Positions 59,145-64,000 of a stretch of DNA of 64,000 bases are shown here, piece by piece (position 1 is the stretch's first letter; the number at the start of each line of letters is the position of its first letter). The notes below the pieces were generated by a model. It made no database searches. It was not told where the DNA came from and saw only the letters and a program-made list of their open reading frames with translations. Origin of the DNA: Streptomyces inhibens (GTDB lineage Bacteria; Actinomycetota; Actinomycetes; Streptomycetales; Streptomycetaceae); contig NZ_QUAC01000219.1 in assembly GCF_003389455.1 (NCBI RefSeq), positions 1 to 64,000 of the forward strand, in the 5' to 3' direction. The translations under genes were made by a program, and so were the position numbers.

Positions 59145-59942
59145 TTACGAGGCGGCGGTGGGGGCGGCGAGGCGGTCGAACAGCAGCTGTACGGCGCCCG
59201 ATTCGGGATGCCGTACGCGGTGGGCGCGGACGCCGAAGACCTCGGCGAGCAGCTTCGGGGTGAGCACGTCGTACGGCGGGCCGGCGGCGACGATCCGGCC
59301 GTGGGCGAGGACGTACAGCTCGTCGCAGTGCATGGCCGCCAGGTTGAGGTCGTGCAGCGCGGTCAGCACCGTCAGCCGTCGGGAGGTGCACCCCTCCCTG
59401 ACCAGCGCCAGCACCTCCAACTGCTGGGCGATGTCAAGGTGGTTGGTGGGCTCGTCGAGCACCAGGACGCGCGGTTCCTGGGCCAGCGCGCGGGCGATCA
59501 GCACCCGCTGTTTCTCGCCGCCGGACAGGCTGAGGAAGCCGCGCCCGGCCAGGTGGTCCGCGCCGACCCGGGCCAGCGCCCGCTCGCACACCGCGAGGTC
59601 CGCGGCGCTCGCCCGGCCCGAACCGCGCTGATGCGGCAGCCGCCCCATCGCGACGACCTCGGCCACCGTGAAGTCGAACTCCGTACTGGCCTCTTGGGGT
59701 AGCGCGGCCAGCAGCCGGGCGCCCTCCCGCGCGTCCATGGCGTGCACATCGGCGCCGTCCAGCCGTACGGTCCCGGCGGCCGGGCGCAGTGCGCGGTAGA
59801 CGCAGCGCAGCAGGGTCGACTTGCCGCTGCCGTTGGGGCCGACCAGGCCGACGACCCGGCCGCTGCCGGCCCGTAGCGTGATGTCGTGGACCAGCCGGTT
59901 CCCGGCCACCTCCACCGACAGATCCGCGATGTCGATCCGCAT
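59145..59942 (-). CDS. btuD: Cobalamin-type ABC transporter ATPase
   Basis: 265 residues. Walker A GPNGSGKSTLLR, LPQEASTEFDFTVAEVVAMG (Q-loop region typical of Fec/Btu ATPases), signature LSGGEKQRVLIARA, Walker B VLVLDEPTNHLD, H-loop ALHDLNLAAMHCDELYVL. The ATG shares a base with the permease stop, so translation is coupled. Confidence 0.95.
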   Translation of the reverse strand: MRIDIADLSVEVAGNRLVHDITLRAGSGRVVGLVGPNGSGKSTLLRCVYRALRPAAGTVRLDGADVHAMDAREGARLLAALPQEASTEFDFTVAEVVAMGRLPHQRGSGRASAADLAVCERALARVGADHLAGRGFLSLSGGEKQRVLIARALAQEPRVLVLDEPTNHLDIAQQLEVLALVREGCTSRRLTVLTALHDLNLAAMHCDELYVLAHGRIVAAGPPYDVLTPKLLAEVFGVRAHRVRHPESGAVQLLFDRLAAPTAAS

Positions 59943-61036
59943 CAGGCGCCGCCTCCGAAGGTGTAGCCGCGCCGCCGCATCAGCAGCACGAAGCAGGGCA
60001 CGCCGATGACGGCGGTGAGCACTCCGACGGGCAGCTCGACGGGCGCCAGCAGCACCCGTGAGAGCAGATCCACCCACACCAGCAGCACCGCGCCGAGCAG
60101 GGGGGCGACGGCCAGCACCCGGCGGTGATCGGCGCCGACCAGCATCCGGGTCACATGCGGCACCATCAGGCCGACGAAGCCGATCGCGCCGCTGACCGCG
60201 ACCACCGCGCCGGTGACGGCCGCGGCGACCACGAACAGTTCGCGGCGCAGCCGTCCGGCGTCCACCCCGAGGGCGGCGGCGGTCTCGTCGCCCATGGCCA
60301 GGGCGTTCAGCCGGCCGGCGGAGAGCAGCAGATGGGCCAGCGCGGCGGCCACCGCGGCCGCGGCGATCGGCACCGAACTCCAGCCGGCCCCGCTCAGGCT
60401 CCCCAGCAGCCACATCATGGCCGAGCGGGCCGCCTCGCCGCGGTCGGCGGTGAACACCATCAGGGTGGTGATGGCGGAGAAGCCGTAGTACATGGCGGTG
60501 CCGGTCAGCACCAGGCGCAGCGGGGTGAGCCCGTGGGCGGTGCGGGCGGCCGCGTACACCAGGGCCATGGCGAGCAGCGCGGAGACGAACGCGGACACCG
60601 ACAGCGCCCAGATGCCGAGCGCGCCGAGCGCCCCGAACAGCAGGACGGCGTTGGCGCCGACGGCGGCGCCGGAGGAGATGCCGAGGACGAAGGGGTCGGC
60701 GAGGGCGTTGCGGACCAGCGCCTGGACGGCGACGCCGATGGCGGAGAGCCCGGCGCCGACGACCGCGGCCAGTACGGCCCGCGGGAAGCGCAGCTCCCAC
60801 ACGATGGTGTACGCGGCGACCTCGTCGGGCGAGATGGTGCCGCCGGTCAGCCCGGCGCCGAGATGGCGCACGACCTGCGCCCAGCTCACCCCGGCGGCGC
60901 CGAGGCCGATTCCGCACAGCAGGGAGCCGAGCAGGACGGCGCCGAGGGCGGCGACCAGGGGTGGTACGGGCAGCCGCCGGGGCGGTGGGGGTGCGCCGGT
61001 CCCGGGTGTCGTGGGGTGCGCGGTGGTCGTCGCCAC
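59942..61036 (-). CDS. btuC: Cobalamin-type ABC transporter permease
   Basis: 364 residues from a GTG at 61036 (GTG at 61129 possible). FecCD/BtuC-type permease with about ten helices: LRFPRAVLAAVVGAGLSAIG, ALVRNALADPFVLGISSGAA, MMWLLGSLSGAGWSSVPIAA, ALGVDAGRLRRELFVVAAAV, GFVGLMVPHVTRMLVGADHR. The last is the coupling region that contacts BtuD. A cobalamin riboswitch precedes it, which identifies the transported compound class. Confidence 0.93.
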   Translation of the reverse strand: MATTTAHPTTPGTGAPPPPRRLPVPPLVAALGAVLLGSLLCGIGLGAAGVSWAQVVRHLGAGLTGGTISPDEVAAYTIVWELRFPRAVLAAVVGAGLSAIGVAVQALVRNALADPFVLGISSGAAVGANAVLLFGALGALGIWALSVSAFVSALLAMALVYAAARTAHGLTPLRLVLTGTAMYYGFSAITTLMVFTADRGEAARSAMMWLLGSLSGAGWSSVPIAAAAVAAALAHLLLSAGRLNALAMGDETAAALGVDAGRLRRELFVVAAAVTGAVVAVSGAIGFVGLMVPHVTRMLVGADHRRVLAVAPLLGAVLLVWVDLLSRVLLAPVELPVGVLTAVIGVPCFVLLMRRRGYTFGGGA

Positions 61037-61149
61037 GGTCGGTCGGCCGCCTCGGTGTCGGGCCGCGTCCGTACGTACAAGGAGCGGCCCGGGACCGCGG
61101 GGGCCCGACGGCGTCCCCTCGCAGTCCACGGCGAGTTGTGCGGGAAGCT

Positions 61150-61262
61150 GCGCGCCGCGGGCAATCGGGCTCGCGGAAGGGACCTTCCGCCTACCGTTGC
61201 GGGTCAGCGCCGGACTTCGACCGGCTTCCCCCGCGGGGCGCTGGCAGGAGAGCGGTGCTCTC
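61150..61262 (-). promoter_or_regulatory. Cobalamin riboswitch
   Basis: Read on the minus strand: GCCAGCG, GGGGGAAGCCGGTCGAAGTC, CGGCGCTGACCCGCAACGGT, AGG, and after a stem GAGCCCGATTGCCCG. CCGG...CCGGCGCTG and CCCGCAACGGT are the conserved B12-box core. It precedes the permease by about 115 bases and turns the importer off when cobalamin is plentiful. Confidence 0.92.
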
Positions 61263-61270
61263 CCTCGTGT

Positions 61271-61858
61271 TTACGGGTTGTAGGGCGTGCCGTCCGGCCG
61301 GAAGAAGGAGACCCCGTCCGGCATGTCGTCGGGCAGGCTCTCCGCCCACTCCTTGAGGTCGGCGACCTTCTTCAGATGCGCCGACATGTACGGGCGCAGC
61401 GGCACGTCCGGGGTGGACTTCTCGCCGACCCACATCAGGTCGCTGTTGACATAGCCGTAGAGCCGCTTGCCGCCGCTGTACGGGCCGGCGGCGGCGGTGC
61501 GCGCGATGGCGTCGGTGGCGAGGTCGATCTGCGGCTTCTGGTGGGCCAGCTCGCCGTACCAGACCTCCACCACGCCCTGGTCGCGGACCATCACGATCTC
61601 GACCTTGCGGTCGGCGTCGACGCGCCAGTAGCCGCTCTCGGACTCCAGGGGGCGGACCTTCTTGCCCTCGTTGTCGAGCACCCAGCTGTGCGAGGTGTAT
61701 TCGAGGAAGTCACGGCCGTCGTGGGTGAAGGTGACTTCCTGCCCGAAGTTGCACTTCTCGGTGCCCGGGAAGTCGTAGACGCCGGCGCCTTCCCATCTGC
61801 CGAGGAGGAAAGCGAGCGGCACCAGGGCCGGGTTCAGGTCGGACGGGATCTCGATCAT
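61271..61858 (-). CDS. Nitrobindin-like (FABP/DUF1794) heme protein
   Basis: 195 residues. LAFLLGRWEGAGVYDFPGTE carries the GxWxGxG motif at the start of the beta-barrel; QEVTFTHDGRDFLEYTSHSW and the C-terminal MSAHLKKVADLKEWAESL contain the likely axial His. Bacterial nitrobindins bind ferric heme and isomerise peroxynitrite to nitrate. It is immediately upstream of the cobalamin riboswitch. Confidence 0.9.
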   Translation of the reverse strand: MIEIPSDLNPALVPLAFLLGRWEGAGVYDFPGTEKCNFGQEVTFTHDGRDFLEYTSHSWVLDNEGKKVRPLESESGYWRVDADRKVEIVMVRDQGVVEVWYGELAHQKPQIDLATDAIARTAAAGPYSGGKRLYGYVNSDLMWVGEKSTPDVPLRPYMSAHLKKVADLKEWAESLPDDMPDGVSFFRPDGTPYNP

Positions 61859-61894
61859 CAGCTCAGGCGATCTGTTGTGGACGAATTACGGAGG

Positions 61895-61996
61895 TCAGCG
61901 CTGGCCCTGGTACAGCTTCTTCCAGGTCAGACCGGCGAACGCGATCACGCCGATGCCGACCAGAACCAGCAGGGTGGTGAAGAATGCCTCAAGCAC
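61895..61996 (-). CDS. 33-residue membrane peptide
   Basis: From a GTG at 61996, behind AAGGAG at ideal distance: VLEAFFTTLLVLVGIGVIAF, then AGLTWKKLYQGQR. One membrane helix with a basic, Gln-rich tail. The arrangement helix-WKKLYQGQR is like a conserved short actinobacterial peptide. It is 36 bases upstream of the nitrobindin gene and probably co-transcribed. Function unknown. Confidence 0.8.
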   Translation of the reverse strand: MLEAFFTTLLVLVGIGVIAFAGLTWKKLYQGQR

Positions 61997-62092
61997 GAGC
62001 GCGCTCCTTGGACGGAGTGAGGGTGTAACGGACCGCCTGCGAGTCTAGTCGGCGACGGTGGCAGCGGCGCTGTGAGGTCCGCCGCCAAGCTC

Positions 62093-62115
62093 ATAAGGGG
62101 CAGGGGTCCCCTTAT
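62093..62115. promoter_or_regulatory. AT-flanked palindrome between divergent genes
   Basis: ATAAGGGG and CCCCTTAT, perfect 8-bp arms around CAGGGGT. It lies 28 bases upstream of the DsrE start and about 100 bases upstream of the divergent 33-residue peptide gene. Confidence 0.55.
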
Positions 62116-62143
62116 CCCGCCCGTTCCCGCCTACTCTTGCCCC

Positions 62144-62509
62144 ATGGCGAAGAAGCTCGTGATCAAGGTGACGGCGGGCGCCGATGCGCCCGAGCGCTGC
62201 TCGCAGGCGTTCACGGTGGCGGCGGTGGCGGTGGCCAGCGGCGTCGAGGTGTCGCTGTGGCTGACCGGGGAATCCGTGTGGTTCGCGCTGCCGGGGCGGG
62301 CGGCGGAGTTCGAGCTGCCGCATGCGGCGCCGCTGCCGGAGCTGATCGACGGGATCCGCGCGGGCGGCGGGGCGATCACGGTCTGCACGCAGTGCGCGGC
62401 CCGGCGTGACATCGAGCAGAAGGATCTGATCGACGGGGCGGGGATCGCCGGCGCCCAGGTCTTCGTCAGCGAGATCATGCCGGACGACGTACAGGCGCTG
62501 GTGTACTGA
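62144..62509 (+). CDS. DsrE-family protein
   Basis: 121 residues from the ATG at 62144. KKLVIKVTAGADAPERCSQA, FTVAAVAVASGVEVSLWLTG, ESVWFALPGRAAEFELPHAA, ITVCTQCAARRDIEQKDL show the DsrE/F/H alpha-beta fold with Cys in VCTQC at the sulfur-carrier position. A sulfur-transfer role fits the nearby rhodanese gene, but this is inference. Confidence 0.88.
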   Translation: MAKKLVIKVTAGADAPERCSQAFTVAAVAVASGVEVSLWLTGESVWFALPGRAAEFELPHAAPLPELIDGIRAGGGAITVCTQCAARRDIEQKDLIDGAGIAGAQVFVSEIMPDDVQALVY

Positions 62510-62558
62510 CGGCGGTGTGCTGAGCGCCCGGGTAGCGGGTGCGTGCCCGCCGGCCCGT

Positions 62559-62843
62559 CTACTGCGTGTGCTTGTCGTCCCGGTCGTCCAGCTCGCGCCA
62601 CCAGCGGTCGGACTCGGGGTCGCCGGACTCGTCCCACCAGCGCTCGCCGGGCTCCCGGCGGTTGCCGATGATCGCCGCGATCGGCGGGATGACCATGGCG
62701 ACGATGCACATGCCCACCGCGGCCGGCACCGACCACAGCCGCACCACGGCCCAGGCGAGCACGAACAGCACGAGGCACACGCCCATCAGCACGAAATACC
62801 TGCGATGACGGCGCTGTGCGGGCGACCGGCGGTTCGCGTACAT
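62559..62843 (-). CDS. DUF3099 small membrane protein
   Basis: 94 residues: a basic N-terminus (MYANRRSPAQRRHRRYF), two membrane helices (VLMGVCLVLFVLAWAVVRLW and VGMCIVAMVIPPIAAIIG) and a Trp/Asp-rich C-terminus (RWWDESGDPESDRWWRELDD), the DUF3099 pattern. Function unknown. Confidence 0.92.
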   Translation of the reverse strand: MYANRRSPAQRRHRRYFVLMGVCLVLFVLAWAVVRLWSVPAAVGMCIVAMVIPPIAAIIGNRREPGERWWDESGDPESDRWWRELDDRDDKHTQ

Positions 62844-62989
62844 AAATCAACGGTAAATCCGGGCGGGGCAGGAAAGAAGTCGTGACCACGCCCCCGTCCG
62901 GGCCCGTGAACAGCACGGAGGACCGCTCCCCGGTCAAGGCGTCCAAACCTCTGGGGTGCGGCCCTCCGGCCGTACTGAAGCGCCGTGTG

Positions 62990-63277
62990 TCAGACGGCGA
63001 TGGCGACCTCCGCGAGGCCGCCCTTCTGGGCGACGACGGTGCGGTCCGCGGTGCCGCCCGGGACGAGCGCACGCAACGTCCAGGTGCCCTCGGCCGCGTA
63101 GAAGCGGAACTGTCCGGTCGCGGAGGTGGGAACCTCGGCGGTGAATTCGCCGGTGCTGTCCAGGAGTCGGACGTAACCGGTGACGGGCTGGCCGTCGCGG
63201 GTCACGCTGCCCTGGATCGTGGTCTCACCGGGCTTGATCGTCGAGGCGTCCGGGCCGCCGGCCTGTGCTCCACACAT
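62990..63277 (-). CDS. DUF1416 protein
   Basis: 95 residues. MCGAQAGGPDASTIKPGETT, IQGSVTRDGQPVTGYVRLLD, STGEFTAEVPTSATGQFRFY and AAEGTWTLRALVPGGT describe a beta-sandwich. DUF1416 genes regularly follow the cysA-type sulfurtransferase in actinobacteria, as here (37 bases), suggesting a shared sulfur-metabolism role. Confidence 0.95.
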   Translation of the reverse strand: MCGAQAGGPDASTIKPGETTIQGSVTRDGQPVTGYVRLLDSTGEFTAEVPTSATGQFRFYAAEGTWTLRALVPGGTADRTVVAQKGGLAEVAIAV

Positions 63278-63314
63278 AGGGGTACTTCCTTGAGGGGTTC
63301 GGGGAGAAGCTTGC

Positions 63315-64000
63315 TTACTTGTTGGCGCCGAGCTCGATCGGAACGCCGACCAGGGAGCCGTACTCGGTCCAGGAACCGTCGTAGTTCTTGACGTTGGTCT
63401 GGCCGAGCAGCTCGTGCAGCACGAACCAGGTCAGCGCGGAGCGCTCACCGATACGGCAGTAGGCGATGGTGTCCTTGGCGAGATCGACGGACTCCTCCTC
63501 GTAGAGGGCCTTGAGCTCGTCGTCCGACTTGAAGGTGCCGTCGTCGTTGGCGTTCTTCGACCACGGGATGTTGCGGGCGCTGGGCACGTGGCCGGGGCGC
63601 TGCGACTGCTCCTGCGGGAGGTGCGCGGGGGCGAGCAGCTTGCCGCTGAACTCGTCGGGGGAACGCACGTCGACGAGGTTGAGGCTGCCGATCGCGGCGA
63701 CGACGTCGTCACGGAAGGCGCGGATGGAGGTGTCCTGGGCCTTGGCCTTGTACTCGGTGGCCGGGCGGCCGGGGACCTCGGAGCCGTCGACCAGGTCGCG
63801 CGAGTCCAGCTCCCACTTCTTGCGGCCGCCGTCGAGCAGCTTGACGCTGTCGTGGCCGTAGAGCTTGAAGTACCAGTAGGCGTAGGAGGCGAACCAGTTG
63901 TTGTTGCCGCCGTAGAGGACGACGGTGTCGTCGTTGGCGATGCCCTTGGCCGACAGCAGCTTCTCGAAGCCCGCCTGGTCGACGAAGTCGCGGCGCACCG
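63315..64000 (-). CDS. Thiosulfate sulfurtransferase (rhodanese), C-terminal part
   Basis: 228 residues are present; the N-terminus lies beyond the right edge. Two rhodanese domains: the N-terminal one is represented by DTVVLYGGNNNWFASYAYWY and LLDGGRKKWELDSRDLVDGS, and the C-terminal catalytic one has NLVDVRSPDEFSGKLLAPAH and the active-site loop AYCRIGERSALTW with the persulfide-forming Cys. It resembles mycobacterial CysA/SseC-linked sulfurtransferase. The ATG at 63998 is internal rather than the true start. Confidence 0.95.
   Translation of the reverse strand, partial: VRRDFVDQAGFEKLLSAKGIANDDTVVLYGGNNNWFASYAYWYFKLYGHDSVKLLDGGRKKWELDSRDLVDGSEVPGRPATEYKAKAQDTSIRAFRDDVVAAIGSLNLVDVRSPDEFSGKLLAPAHLPQEQSQRPGHVPSARNIPWSKNANDDGTFKSDDELKALYEEESVDLAKDTIAYCRIGERSALTWFVLHELLGQTNVKNYDGSWTEYGSLVGVPIELGANK

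Overview
This window reads as a chromosomal segment of a Streptomyces or very close relative. GC content and third-position GC are very high throughout, gene families are typical of the genus (pst/pit block, RsiG, Nur, DUF3099, DUF2516, SCO6880-type protein), GTG starts are frequent, and rare TTA codons are confined, as far as I could see, to a biosynthetic gene.

Layout. (1) 1-16452: an apparently uncharacterised polyketide-type gene cluster. A phosphopantetheinyl transferase runs off the left edge (minus strand). Divergent from it are a saccharopine-dehydrogenase-like reductase with a TetR regulator, then a complete class I P450 system (P450, 3Fe-4S ferredoxin, FAD reductase). After a 594-base control region come an acyl carrier protein fused to a zinc ribbon, two successive ketosynthase/degenerate-ketosynthase pairs, a 960-residue class III aminotransferase fused to an acyl-ACP-reductase-type domain, two SDR ketoreductases and a type II thioesterase. 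The logic predicts an ACP-bound chain that is reductively released as an aldehyde and transaminated to an amine, i.e. a type II polyketide alkaloid. No dehydratase, acyltransferase or export gene was seen. Two near-identical palindromes, one before the reductase/TetR operon and one in the large control region, suggest a single TetR switch. Two TTA codons in the first degenerate ketosynthase suggest bldA dependence.

(2) 16468-26601: a compact conjugation/type IV secretion-like locus, mostly minus strand: coupling-protein-like, VirB4-like ATPase, SCO6880-family protein, TrbL-like, TcpC/VirB8-like and VirB2-like membrane proteins plus a 40-residue membrane peptide, with a divergent lytic transglycosylase/NlpC-P60 hydrolase and a PAP2 phosphatase.

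(3) 26703-40240: BBE-type flavoprotein, a small Cys-rich protein, a lipoprotein, CsoR with its operator, the low-affinity phosphate system (DUF47 + Pit), the convergent high-affinity pstSCAB operon with a four-unit PHO box, an NlpC/P60 hydrolase and a SpoIIE-type phosphatase.

(4) 40307-53400: an accessory and stress region of small regulators next to their targets (XRE, winged-helix, TetR x2, HxlR, three VOC proteins, aldo/keto reductase, FMN reductase, DUF6461 and DUF6882 proteins). Operator-like palindromes stand in front of several, including a textbook SoxR box and a MerR-type 19-bp-spacer promoter.

(5) 53401-64000: an intergenic repeat island with a long inverted repeat, then core genes: class 3 asparaginase, RsiG (both c-di-GMP binding motifs intact), Dtd, YgfZ, Nur (all published metal ligands at the expected residue numbers), a cobalamin-riboswitch-controlled BtuCDF-type importer, a nitrobindin-like protein, a 33-residue membrane peptide, DsrE, DUF3099, DUF1416 and a rhodanese cut by the right edge. 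No rRNA, tRNA, CRISPR array or insertion sequence was seen.
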